64,000 nt of DNA from Jaenimonas drosophilae (taxonomy: Eukaryota; Euglenozoa; Kinetoplastea; Trypanosomatida; Trypanosomatidae). Made by a program: the position numbers and the translations under genes. Positions 1 to 8,592 of the stretch are shown here, in pieces. Each line of letters starts with the position of its first letter. Positions within the stretch are counted from its first letter, which is position 1. The stretch is taken from NCBI GenBank assembly GCA_030849065.1, contig JASAON010001647.1:62001-126000 (forward strand), given 5' to 3'. The notes beneath the pieces are model-generated. The model saw only the letters and a program-made list of their open reading frames with translations, made no database searches and was not told the origin of the DNA.

Positions 1-1089
1 GCATCTGATATTATCTTCACATGACAACACCAACGAAGGAGGAGGAGGAGCTCCTGATGCACACCCTAGCCTCTCTGAATCCTCGTCCTTCATCGCTGGT
101 ATGTGGCCAGAACAGCAGCAAATGTGGCGGCAAACCTTCGTTAGTGTCCTGCACGCATCACGAACAAACGTAGATGGTATTGATGATGTTGTTGATGCTG
201 ATGATGATGGAAGCATTGATGCTACTTCTGTTCGGCACAGAGTCGGGAGATCAAACAATGGGCCATGGACCTCATTGGCGGAGCACAACATCCACGCATC
301 GCCACACAAACGTCGCAGCCACTCCAACGCCTCCATGTCTTCCGTTGCTGATGGGCAAACAACGTTGTTATTGCGTGTTCGTGCTCGTACGCGTGAATTG
401 CGATGTGGCGTGCTGTCTTGCTTCTCATCATCCTCATCATCATCACCAGCTGTTGTTGTGAGATCTACAACTTCCATGATGGATTGCATGCCAAAAAAGG
501 GTGCCATGATGGCCGCAGCCCACAACACTGCCGCACACGTCAGTGGTTTGCGGAGAACATCCCACCACGCATGTTGTTGTGCATGATCATCACCATCATC
601 GTCCGTCAGCATCAGTTCTACAAGAAGCGCAGCGAGTGCCAACTTCACCTCCTCCTGCTCATCAACATCCACGTATTTGTGATTATGATGGCGGCCATCA
701 GCACTCACTTCTCGTCTGCGTTTGTGTGTGCGCACCGAGCCCGCAGATGAAAGGACTCGTGGAGCAGCTCCTCCGTGCATCAAAAACTTCACGACGTCTG
801 CTGACGTGAATGCCAACACACGCGTACAACACACCTTCATATCGTGCAGATCCAGATTGATCACCGGTGCATCACCAAATACGTCCTTGAATTGTTCCTC
901 CATCTTCGTGAATGTGGTATCGCCATCATCATCATCATCATCACCATCAACAGCAGCAGTGCGTCGAGTACAAAACATGCGCTGAAGATGATGCTCAAGG
1001 GGCTCCAGCACAGACATTTTCCAGTGCCGCTGCAGCTCCTGCTTCAGCACAGCAACATGATCTCGTCGATGATAATGATGGCGGCTCAT
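1..1089 (-). CDS. Unknown protein, 3' end cut by window edge
   Basis: An open minus-strand frame runs from ATG at 1089 to the left edge without a stop (363 codons). An in-frame TAG lies just upstream of the ATG, and a pyrimidine-rich stretch ending in CACAG near 1143 could be its trans-splice acceptor. The product starts with a His/Arg-rich segment, then a run of Asp, a globular-looking part (for example QFKDVFGDAPVINLDLHDMK), an acidic Asp/Glu-rich linker, and a Cys-rich stretch (residues about 327-336, with CRHICCC). I recognise no family. The even codon structure and the neighbouring gene on the same strand make a real gene likely. The C-terminus is outside the window, so a diagnostic domain could be missing. 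Confidence 0.7.
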   Translation of the reverse strand, partial: MSRHHYHRRDHVAVLKQELQRHWKMSVLEPLEHHLQRMFCTRRTAAVDGDDDDDDGDTTFTKMEEQFKDVFGDAPVINLDLHDMKVCCTRVLAFTSADVVKFLMHGGAAPRVLSSAGSVRTHKRRREVSADGRHHNHKYVDVDEQEEVKLALAALLVELMLTDDDGDDHAQQHAWWDVLRKPLTCAAVLWAAAIMAPFFGMQSIMEVVDLTTTAGDDDEDDEKQDSTPHRNSRVRARTRNNNVVCPSATEDMEALEWLRRLCGDAWMLCSANEVHGPLFDLPTLCRTEVASMLPSSSASTTSSIPSTFVRDACRTLTKVCRHICCCSGHIPAMKDEDSERLGCASGAPPPPSLVLSCEDNIRC

Positions 1090-1328
1090 CAACCTCTAAC
1101 AATATATGTGTGTGGAGGTGTGAGGCAAACACACAAACACACCTCCTGTGCGATTACAAACAAGAAGGAAATGATGTTGTTGATGGTGATGCATATACAC
1201 GTGGTTGGATGTATCGGCTGGTGCACGCCGCAAAAAATGAGTTCATGGTTGTTGGTGATACGTAGCAGTGAAACATGTAGCAGAGATGATGTTGAAGATG
1301 ATGGTGTTGTTGTTGGTGTTGGGATCAA

Positions 1329-2672
1329 TTAGAGATAATCACGACGAAGAAGACGTTGAGCAAGCCACTCTGCGAAGCTGTTGTGTTGGTGATGCTGTAG
1401 TGGATATAGCGCCTCCACCTCGTACTTGTGGCGGCAGGCTAGCATCTGCATCGCCTCCGCTCGCCACGCACGCACATCATCATCACCATCTTCTATGCGA
1501 TTGAGCATTCGCCGCATCACTGATGCATCGCGTTGCGTGAATTCAGCTCCGCTCTCTACAGCCTCCGTCGAAAGCTGCTCACGCCGTACACCGAGCCAAC
1601 GTATCGGTGATGAAGATGATGATGATGATGTTGTTGTTGCATGATGTTCCAGCATGCCGCATCGTCCATCTCCTCCGAGTCGGTACTGCAACAAGATGGC
1701 CAGCCCACTGGGGTTATAATCCACGAGACCAATCACCGGAACGTGTGGCAGCGCAACGTGGAGGTGATGCATCAACATACGTGCAGCATGCGTGGGAAAA
1801 CCTTGCGACGTGAGTACAACACAGGGGAGGTGCTGGAGAAGATGCTCCTGCAGCAAACGTACAAAAACGGCGTGCTTCTCCACCATGATGATGTAGCGTG
1901 TGTTGGCTGACACCACAAAAGGTGCGGAGTTGTTGCTGGTGTTGGATGCATCAAGTTCCTCCAAGGAGGCCACTGCCTTCACACGAAGCTCCTCCTCCAT
2001 GGTTGGGATCGGGAATCCTTCATAGTTCATCAACATGGCTCTTTTTGATGATGAAGTATCTTGGTGATGTTGTTGCGTTGTTGTGAGATGCATGCCGCGG
2101 TAGGCAAGCAGGCTCCCTGCAACAGCACCACGCGTACCCGCATGCACGCCGAGGAGCTGACGTGGCAGACGAAGCTGATACACAAACCGCTCAAGCACAC
2201 GTTGCACCGTTGGTTGGTCAAAGTTGTGTTGGCACACATGATAATACAAATCTCGTTGCGTGAGGTGTGTTCCTCCTTGGGTATGAGAGTAGAGCCATAC
2301 AAGGACAAGCAATTCACGATGTAGGAGCTCCAGGGCACGTGTTGTGGGGGCACATGATGATGATGGTGGTGGTAGCGTTGATGGTGCATCTGTGTGATTA
2401 TGCGCGGATGATGTTGTTGGTGCTGTGCTTTGAATGCGATAGCGGTGGAGGATCTGGAGAACGTACACCTCCATGCGACGGAGAACCTCTTTTTGCACGA
2501 CCGTGGATGAGTGCTTCGAGGCCACCTCAGGGCTTAGAAACTGTTGTACTGATGTGGTTGGTGATGATGTTGCTGAAATGGTTGGTGTTGGTGTTGTGCA
2601 GCGACGTCGTGCCTTCATGGCACCCACGTTCTGTTTCATCTTGCCAGGGCCGGATCTCCTGCCTAGATGCAT
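1329..2672 (-). CDS. SPO11: SPO11 / topoisomerase VI subunit A-like protein
   Basis: Meiotic DNA double-strand-break transesterase, acting in the nucleus. In the 447-residue product the winged-helix/CAP part holds the catalytic tyrosine motif RDLYY (second Tyr, about residue 144). The Toprim part holds MVEKHAVF (acidic Glu about 265) and LVDYNPSG (Asp about 318). These match the SPO11/TopVIA family in order and spacing. The usual second Asp of the DxD metal motif is Asn here. Ser and His runs are inserted between the motifs. The longer open frame begins at TTG (2747). I chose ATG 2672 because a polypyrimidine tract with first AG at 2726-2727 lies between. SPO11 in this organism implies a capacity for meiosis (inference). 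Confidence 0.88.
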   Translation of the reverse strand: MHLGRRSGPGKMKQNVGAMKARRRCTTPTPTISATSSPTTSVQQFLSPEVASKHSSTVVQKEVLRRMEVYVLQILHRYRIQSTAPTTSSAHNHTDAPSTLPPPSSSCAPTTRALELLHRELLVLVWLYSHTQGGTHLTQRDLYYHVCQHNFDQPTVQRVLERFVYQLRLPRQLLGVHAGTRGAVAGSLLAYRGMHLTTTQQHHQDTSSSKRAMLMNYEGFPIPTMEEELRVKAVASLEELDASNTSNNSAPFVVSANTRYIIMVEKHAVFVRLLQEHLLQHLPCVVLTSQGFPTHAARMLMHHLHVALPHVPVIGLVDYNPSGLAILLQYRLGGDGRCGMLEHHATTTSSSSSSSPIRWLGVRREQLSTEAVESGAEFTQRDASVMRRMLNRIEDGDDDVRAWRAEAMQMLACRHKYEVEALYPLQHHQHNSFAEWLAQRLLRRDYL

Positions 2673-2725
2673 GTGTGCATGATCAGCCGGAAGATGACGA
2701 AGCTCTTCTGAGTTGTTGGTGTTGC

Positions 2726-2775
2726 CTAATGTTGTTGTTGAAAGCAAGAATGAAGAAACAAGAACAAAACTTCAT
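2726..2775 (-). promoter_or_regulatory. Probable trans-splice acceptor of SPO11
   Basis: On the minus strand a C/T-rich tract (about 2739-2775) is followed by the first AG at 2727-2726, leaving a 5' UTR of about 53 nt before ATG 2672. This is the layout of a spliced-leader acceptor; it excludes the TTG-initiated extension. Confidence 0.55.
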
Positions 2776-2784
2776 CATCACCAA

Positions 2785-2800
2785 CGTACGTACGTACGTA
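2785..2800. repeat. (CGTA)4 microsatellite
   Basis: Four perfect CGTA units in the gap between SPO11 and the cyclophilin gene. The same self-complementary tetranucleotide recurs near 13865. Confidence 0.9.
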
Positions 2801-2893
2801 CATGTTGTTGGAGTGCAGATACCGACACACGCCACGTGTGTATAACAAAGTTAGTTCCTCGCTCAGCAAAGCGTGTGTGAGTGCGTGCATCCA

Positions 2894-4477
2894 TCACTGA
2901 CGGCCACCTTCATCGCGCTCCCGCTTGCGTGGATGTTGTTGATGGTGCTGCATCGTCATTTCTCGTCTGCGCTTCGCCCACAATTTTGCCACGGATTGCG
3001 AATAATCAACGTGAATGCGGGAATCATCCACGAGTGCAGCATCCATCTTGAGAAATGCACGATAGCACGCATCCGTCGTGACAAACTCCACAAAACCGTA
3101 GCACAATGATTGTTGCGAATGTGCATCACGAAGTACATCCACCGACTTCACCTCACCAAACTGGCTGAAACACAACGCAAGACCTTCGCTGGTTGTGATG
3201 GGGTTCAGCTTGCACACAAAGAGGACGTTGTCTGGCGGATGTATCTCGTCGGATGGATCTGCCACCCCATTCAGCACATGCAACATCAAGTTGTAAGTGG
3301 TGTTGGCTTTTTGCTCGTGTAGTTGTTGGGCGGCATGACGACGTGCTTCACGAGCCTTCATGCCATCACTCAACGTACCACGTGCATCACCATCATGATC
3401 ATCATCATCATCGGAGCTGAGAAATCCACCGCTAAAGTGTTCGTCGTAGTCAATGGAGCACACCTCATCATCGTACAACCTTGTTGTATTCATGGGCAAC
3501 AGACCACAACTCTCTCCTTCCTTCATGTTGTTTCGGTTGTTGCTGATCCACTTCATCAAAGCTCGATTGGCAGCACATACGGATGTGTTGGAGGCCATCA
3601 AGGCAAAGACACCCATCGTTGCAAGCGTCTTGCCAAAGCCACTCTTCACCGCCAATGACGTGGATGATGATGATGCATCTTTCTTTGACATCATCGTGTA
3701 GCTCCACGCATCATCATCCACATCATTGCGTGGTCGTGGGGCCACGAACGCTTCCGTTCCAGCTGTTGCAAGCATCGTTGCATGCTTCACACGCACAAGA
3801 CGAAGTGGTCTCGGCCATGTTGATCCCTGCGGAGCATCACCGCTGTGTGGTGAAGCACGCATGCGACGAAGAACGTTGGCAGACTCTGGTGCCACCTCAC
3901 CAATGCACACGTACTCCCCTGCCAAGTAGTCCAGATCAGCATCTGCAAGGACAATGCCAAACCTCCACGATGAAGGAGATGATGATGATCCGCGTGCAGT
4001 AGGAACAATGAGTGTTGCTCGACGGCCCACGAATCCGGGGCACTCTGCTGGTGGTGCTCGAAGAAAGCGGCACCCATGCTCCTCCATCGTGTTGGATGAT
4101 GATAAAGATGATGATGTACGCGTCTTCACGTTTGCAGGCCCGATGCATCGACGTTGTTTGGTGGAGCTGCTCTCCATCATTGCACGATGCCGATAGACCT
4201 CCACAGTGGGTGATGTTGATGCACCTCCATCACACGCCACCAAAGATACAAAATCACTCCACGAATGATTATTGTGCGTGGATGGGTAGGGAGCTTCGAA
4301 GATGATCAGTGTGGATGGGATGATGGCGGTGGCTCGCGCACCCGTCCACGCTTTGCATCGGCACAGATTAAGAAAGCTGGCGGTGAGCGCCGGTGCATCG
4401 CCGCCGTAGAGATCCATCACGAGCGGGCCGGCCGACGTCTCTACGAGTACAGACGAGGTGGTGATGAATGGCTGCAT
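2894..4477 (-). CDS. Cyclophilin-RRM protein, PPIL4-like
   Basis: Nuclear cyclophilin fused to an RNA-recognition motif, a family linked to spliceosomes and RNA processing. The product is 527 residues. Residues about 8-45 match the start of PPIL4-type cyclophilins (VLVETSAGPLVMDLY). A long disordered insert-rich cyclophilin part follows, including FGIVLADADLDYLAGEYVCIGEV. The C-terminal RRM has RNP2 (NVLFVCKLNP) and RNP1 (LCYGFVEF), then the PPIL4 hallmark RIHVDYSQSVAK. The peptidyl-prolyl isomerase active-site region (FHR..P.F in active members) is not recognisable, so the domain is probably a catalytically inactive scaffold. The longer frame starts at GTG 4585; ATG 4477 lies downstream of pyrimidine-rich tracts with AG and begins the conserved domain at once. 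Confidence 0.8.
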   Translation of the reverse strand: MQPFITTSSVLVETSAGPLVMDLYGGDAPALTASFLNLCRCKAWTGARATAIIPSTLIIFEAPYPSTHNNHSWSDFVSLVACDGGASTSPTVEVYRHRAMMESSSTKQRRCIGPANVKTRTSSSLSSSNTMEEHGCRFLRAPPAECPGFVGRRATLIVPTARGSSSSPSSWRFGIVLADADLDYLAGEYVCIGEVAPESANVLRRMRASPHSGDAPQGSTWPRPLRLVRVKHATMLATAGTEAFVAPRPRNDVDDDAWSYTMMSKKDASSSSTSLAVKSGFGKTLATMGVFALMASNTSVCAANRALMKWISNNRNNMKEGESCGLLPMNTTRLYDDEVCSIDYDEHFSGGFLSSDDDDDHDGDARGTLSDGMKAREARRHAAQQLHEQKANTTYNLMLHVLNGVADPSDEIHPPDNVLFVCKLNPITTSEGLALCFSQFGEVKSVDVLRDAHSQQSLCYGFVEFVTTDACYRAFLKMDAALVDDSRIHVDYSQSVAKLWAKRRREMTMQHHQQHPRKRERDEGGRQ

Positions 4478-4795
4478 GATACAACACAAGAATGTGGATG
4501 CACCACCGCACGAACGTAGAAACCTAATCTCAACAATGATGATGATGGAAGAAGAAGAGGACAGTGAGTAGATGTGTGCGCGCACTCAGTTGTACGTCAA
4601 CGTACAGAAGAAGAAGAAGAAAAATATTATTCAGGTTCAAGTTGATCGAGATGATGAATAGCATGTTGATATCATGAAGTTATAAATGGTATTGATGGGC
4701 ATCATCACCATCATGAAGAGAAGATTGTTGATGGGGGTGCGGGTGCGGTTGGTCTTCGTCGTCAATCACACACATGTACAAACAAAAAAACAACA
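4478..4795. other. Intergenic gap, no gene seen
   Basis: 318 bases between the cyclophilin-RRM gene and the RING-box gene downstream of it on the chromosome map. It holds TTC-type pyrimidine tracts on the minus strand around 4535-4560 and 4604-4622 (acceptor region of the cyclophilin-RRM gene). No open frame with coding character. Confidence 0.6.
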
Positions 4796-5164
4796 TTACG
4801 ACTTTTTGTTGTTGTTGTTATCGAGTTTGCTTTCTACAGCCCATGGCTTACTACATTCTGGGCAGGTCTTGTGTTGCGTTGCCCACTCCGTGACGCAATG
4901 ATCATGAAAGTAGTGACTGCATTTGGTCTGGCACACGGTGCATGCTGCACTCGCTGCATCCGTACGTGCCTCCGCGCTGCACTTAACGCACAGCTCACAC
5001 ACACTCACTTTGCAAATAGAGCAGTGCTTATCCATGAGCTCCGCATCGCGCAGGGTGAAGACGGCGTTGATGTAGGCCTTGACGGTGTAGATGGGAATAA
5101 TATCATCGTCATCCGTGGTTGCGGCTGGCGCAGGTTGTGCGGGATGTTCTGCCGCGGTGCTCAT
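4796..5164 (-). CDS. RBX1/APC11-type RING-box protein A
   Basis: Small RING-H2 subunit of a cullin-RING or APC-type E3 ubiquitin ligase. The 122-residue product carries the RING-box ligand pattern CSIC, CVKC, CTVC, then CSHYFHDHC, then CPEC, close to RBX1 in length and spacing. An N-terminal strand (IPIYTVKAYINAVFTL) matches the cullin-clasping strand, although the usual Trp residues are missing. The last ligand is Cys, where RBX1 has Asp. It lies 170 bases from a second RING-box gene on the same strand. In-frame ATGs exist at 5215 and 5164. The first AG after the pyrimidine tract (CGCAAG, about 5209) falls after the first of these, so I prefer 5164. Whether it serves a cullin or APC2 cannot be told. 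Confidence 0.8.
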   Translation of the reverse strand: MSTAAEHPAQPAPAATTDDDDIIPIYTVKAYINAVFTLRDAELMDKHCSICKVSVCELCVKCSAEARTDAASAACTVCQTKCSHYFHDHCVTEWATQHKTCPECSKPWAVESKLDNNNNKKS

Positions 5165-5333
5165 GTGCTTCGTGTGGTGGTTGGTTGTTTGGTGTGTTGC
5201 TTCAACCTTGCGCATGATGATGGTAATAAAAGGATTAGAACGTGAATTCTGCCTTGTGCCAAACACACACTCTCCATCCACACACACTCACACACCTCTG
5301 CATCATCAGCAACAACAACATGCTTCATCTTCA

Positions 5334-6041
5334 TTAATCATTTTCTGTTGTACGCACCACGCACCACTCCTGCCCACACTCGGGGCAGCAATCTGCTTGA
5401 CTCACCCAACGCGTGATGCAGTGACGATGAAAAACGTGGCCACATTTGCTCCACACAACACAACACCGACGCCCAACATCATCATCTTCTTCCTCATACT
5501 CATCTTCTTCCTCCTCAACGCCACGCTCCCCAACCTCATCATCACCATCATCATCATCGATGCTCATCACTACTTCATCTCTGCTGCTTGGATCATCGGT
5601 GACGGAGTACAAACGCGAGGAGTTGCCCCCTGCCGTTGGCGGTGATGGGGCGTTGTTGTTGTTTAGAGGTGTTGGCTGCGTCAGTGCGGGCGGAGATGAT
5701 GCAGCCATGCGTGGCATCGTTGTCGCATCATGGGGCGGGCGGCTGCTTTCACGGCTCATGCTCGGCGCGGCACTACGCGAGCGATGCGTCTGCCCCTCCC
5801 ACGGCCGGCGGCTGTACGAGCAACGTCTTCCTTGCGGCGGAGGTGGGGGAGGTGGCAGAGCTCTGCTCTGACACTCAACACAACGTTCAGCCAGTTGGTT
5901 CTTGCAAATGGAGCAGTGATCGATGCGTGTATTCCACGACCACGTTGCGGCGGCATGCCACGCCAAAGCACGTACGAAGCATGGCTGCTCCACCTCCGCA
6001 CGTTGTTGTTGTTGTTGTTGTGGATCAGCAATCATCTCCAT
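5334..6041 (-). CDS. RBX1-type RING-box protein B with large insertion
   Basis: Catalytic RING subunit of a cullin-RING ubiquitin ligase, 235 residues. Residues 22-57 match RBX1 well: the cullin-binding strand with WHAAATWSW, then CSIC (43, 46) and CVEC (54, 57). The expected next ligands follow only about 135 residues later: CC (193/194), C200, H202, H205, C208, C219, C222, ending with CGQEW. The material between (about 60-190) is a Pro-rich, Asn/Ser-rich and then strongly acidic Asp/Glu segment, so one RING loop carries a huge low-complexity insertion. ATG 6041 follows a GTT-rich tract and an AAAG. Codons remain in frame throughout, so this is not an assembly break. Confidence 0.82.
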   Translation of the reverse strand: MEMIADPQQQQQQRAEVEQPCFVRALAWHAAATWSWNTRIDHCSICKNQLAERCVECQSRALPPPPPPPQGRRCSYSRRPWEGQTHRSRSAAPSMSRESSRPPHDATTMPRMAASSPPALTQPTPLNNNNAPSPPTAGGNSSRLYSVTDDPSSRDEVVMSIDDDDGDDEVGERGVEEEEDEYEEEDDDVGRRCCVVWSKCGHVFHRHCITRWVSQADCCPECGQEWCVVRTTEND

Positions 6042-6453
6042 GGTTGCAGATGACCTCTCTTTGGTTGCAACAACAACAACAAAAAGTTATGATATTGTGA
6101 TATTCTGTACGTGTGCTATTGATGACCGATGAACCACTTCCGCGTTCGTGTGGCTAACGACACCACTTCGTTGGTACGTCAATGATGAAGAAGATGAAGA
6201 AGAATAATATGCATCAGTGGAAGCAACATGTTGTTTGGCAATCAGCACCTTCTCAGACATGCTTTTTGTGTTTTGTGCAGCAGCGCATCCATGCGTGTGG
6301 CGCACACAGTGGTGATTGGATGATGACTCCAACATCCATCTCTCTCTATGCTTCACGTCGCTTCTATGTCGCCCACCACCACACCTCATTCACGTACATG
6401 TAAGAGTGCAGATGATGATGTTGTTGTTGTTGTTGTTGTTGAGCTCTATGCAC
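6042..6453. other. Intergenic gap with (TTG)7 repeat, no gene seen
   Basis: 412 bases between the RING-box B gene and the coiled-coil gene. It contains a perfect TTG repeat at 6421-6441 and GAAGAA-type purine tracts (pyrimidine on the minus strand) near 6183-6205. The small frames here are low in complexity and unsupported. Confidence 0.6.
6421..6441. repeat. (TTG)7 microsatellite
   Basis: Seven perfect TTG units just past the stop codon of the coiled-coil gene (AAC on the transcribed strand). The same triplet encodes Asn runs inside many neighbouring genes. Confidence 0.9.
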
Positions 6454-8289
6454 CTACGCCACCACACGTGATGTGGCGTAGTCCGCCACACTACCGCGAC
6501 ATGATTCGCGGCATGCACGTACAAGTCTGCCATTCTCCAGCTTCAGCTGCTCCAGCGAGAGGAGATACTCACGGCGCTCACCACGAAGTGCCTCCACCTG
6601 CACTTGCAATTGCTGCACACGTTGATCGCAACGTTGCAAGTCGCGCTTGTGCGTCTCGAGTGCTTCGCTGATGTGTTGCTGTTGCAGATGTCCAGCCTCC
6701 AACTGGCGCACTTGTTCCGCAATCGTTGCCTTGAGCTTCTGCACGCGAAGCTCTGACTCACGCAGATTCTCCGTCGCTGCGTTGCGCTGACGCTCTGCGG
6801 CCGCCACCTGCGTTGCGCTGCGGTCGGTGGTGCTCTGCAGGTCACTTACCACCTCCGCCACACGTTGCTCCAAGGCCCCAACACGTTTTTGGTCGGCAGC
6901 GATGGTATCGCGTAGCTCCGCACGGCTCTGATCGAGCTCCATCTTGTGGATGCCATGTTCGCGTTGCATCTCCGCCAGCTGACGACGCAAGGTGCCACAC
7001 TCTGTCTTGCTCTGCTGCACCTCACTTTGTGCTTGACGAAGGTGCTGCTCCACTTCTGATACACGTTGTTGCAGCCGATCCTTCTCCGTCTCAGCATCCT
7101 CGCTGCGGGTCCGCTCCTGCTCCACCTTGGCACGGAGCTGGTCTGCCTCACGTCGCGCATCCATCATTGCATGATCCATCTCGCGCTTCGCATTGCGCGT
7201 GAGCTGCTCCCACCGTTGCACCGCCTCATCGCGCTGCATCTGCGCCGATGCCACCTCGCTATACATGCGCTTCAGTTCCATATCCTTGGCCTGACGTGAT
7301 TGCGCATCGAGCAGCTCCGTCGTGGTGTGCAACAGCGAAGATGAATTGGTTGGATGCAGTGTACCACCACCACCACCACGGTTGCTGAGAGGGCCGGCAG
7401 GATCGATGCGCGCCAACTGTGCTCGCAGCTTCAGTAGCTCGAGCTCCTGCGTCTGATTGGCGGCGCGCACCTCCTCCAGCACCATGCGATGACGCTCCTC
7501 CACGACGCGGAGATGCGCATTGTGGTTGTCAGCCGCCTGACGAAGCGCGAGGGTCATTTGGTTGCGCAGACGCTCCAACTCCTGCAAACGTTCTTGGTTT
7601 TCAGAGGTGAGGAGGTGCAGCTTCACGCGTTGCGTCTCGGTTTGGAGTTGGCCCTCGCCCTCCACCTGCTCACGCATACGCAGTCGGTTTTGCGTCAGCT
7701 GGAGCTCCTCCCGCACACGTGTGTGCTCCACGCGCACCGTCTCGAGGGTTGTTTGTTGTTCCGTCGCCGTCTTCTCCAACTTTTCTGCACGCATTCTTGC
7801 CTCACTCTCCATGGCCATGCATCGCGCCAACTCCTGTTGCAGCTGACTGACCTCGAGACGTAGCTCTCGTTGCGCGGCATCCATCTTCAGCACCTCCGCG
7901 GAGGCCTGCGCCTGGGTTTGCTTCGTCATTTCCTCCGCGACACGCAACGCCTGCGTCAAATCGCCACGATCACACGTTGCCGCCTCCGCCTGAGTATGAA
8001 TGTGCATCAGCTCCTTCTTCAGTGCCGCAATCTGCTCCGACTTCTCCAAGATGGCGGCATCGTAGCACTGCAACAGTGGAATTGCTAAATCAGGATTCTG
8101 CATCCGTTCTCGCATCACATCCACCTCGTTCATGGGAAGACGAAGAATCTCCTGAAGTTGTGCTTGCAAACGCAGGTTCCACTCCTCACTCAGCCGCAAA
8201 CGCTCCAGAAGATCCACGTCATTCGGTGTAGGTGCGGATGGTGGTGGTGCAGACGTTGATGCTGCTGCAGATGCAGGCTCATACATCAT
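6454..8289 (-). CDS. Long coiled-coil protein, unknown role
   Basis: The 611-residue product is almost entirely heptad-patterned coiled coil, rich in Glu, Gln, Arg and Leu, from about residue 25 to 590. A Gly/Ser/Asn break near 305-325 (GGGGGTLH) divides it into two rods. The N-terminus is a short Pro/Ala/Ser leader. No motor, RING or membrane segment is visible. Such proteins in flagellates are often cytoskeletal or basal-body components, but the sequence does not decide this. The frame is open upstream for 88 more codons, but that part is His/Thr/Phe-rich read-through of a splice region. The tract plus first AG at 8354-8353 puts the start at ATG 8289 (second ATG at 8286). Confidence 0.8.
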   Translation of the reverse strand: MMYEPASAAASTSAPPPSAPTPNDVDLLERLRLSEEWNLRLQAQLQEILRLPMNEVDVMRERMQNPDLAIPLLQCYDAAILEKSEQIAALKKELMHIHTQAEAATCDRGDLTQALRVAEEMTKQTQAQASAEVLKMDAAQRELRLEVSQLQQELARCMAMESEARMRAEKLEKTATEQQTTLETVRVEHTRVREELQLTQNRLRMREQVEGEGQLQTETQRVKLHLLTSENQERLQELERLRNQMTLALRQAADNHNAHLRVVEERHRMVLEEVRAANQTQELELLKLRAQLARIDPAGPLSNRGGGGGTLHPTNSSSLLHTTTELLDAQSRQAKDMELKRMYSEVASAQMQRDEAVQRWEQLTRNAKREMDHAMMDARREADQLRAKVEQERTRSEDAETEKDRLQQRVSEVEQHLRQAQSEVQQSKTECGTLRRQLAEMQREHGIHKMELDQSRAELRDTIAADQKRVGALEQRVAEVVSDLQSTTDRSATQVAAAERQRNAATENLRESELRVQKLKATIAEQVRQLEAGHLQQQHISEALETHKRDLQRCDQRVQQLQVQVEALRGERREYLLSLEQLKLENGRLVRACRESCRGSVADYATSRVVA

Positions 8290-8592
8290 GTGTGTGGAGG
8301 AACACAATACGGCAAGCAGGTGAGATGGCGTACGTGTGTTGTAATGACCTTCCTGAACAACAAAAAGAAAGAGAGAGGATGTGTGTATAACAGCAACATG
8401 TGTGAGCGTGTGTGTGTGTGTGTGTAAGTAAGAAATGTATGTGCAGGAACAGTGATGTGTTGGGTGTAGTGGCAGACGAGACAGACAAATGTAGCAGGAA
8501 AAAAAAAGGAAACGAATTCTGTAGAGAGGGAGAACGAAATGAAGTGAAGTCACCCATCAACTCCAACAGAAAAATCATCATCATCATCATCA
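8290..8592. other. Intergenic gap with (GT)9, no gene seen
   Basis: 303 bases holding the acceptor tract above, a (GT)9 run at 8408-8425, and an (ATC)n run near 8575-8598. Pyrimidine-rich throughout on the minus strand. No gene recognised. Confidence 0.6.
8353..8380 (-). promoter_or_regulatory. Probable trans-splice acceptor of the coiled-coil gene
   Basis: Minus-strand CTCTCTTTCTTTTTGTTGTT tract (about 8355-8378) followed by CAG at 8354-8353. The resulting 5' UTR is about 63 nt and fixes the start at 8289. Confidence 0.6.

Noticed and set aside
101..586. Plus-strand frames at the left edge
   Set aside because: They are shadows of the minus-strand partial gene that is open from 1089 to the edge.
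2673..2747. N-terminal extension of SPO11 from TTG 2747
   Set aside because: Not an ATG, and the probable trans-splice acceptor AG lies inside it.
7365..7380. Possible frameshift or gap at the Gly run of the coiled-coil gene
   Set aside because: The frame continues unbroken through the GGT/GGC codons with heptads on both sides; it is simply a linker.
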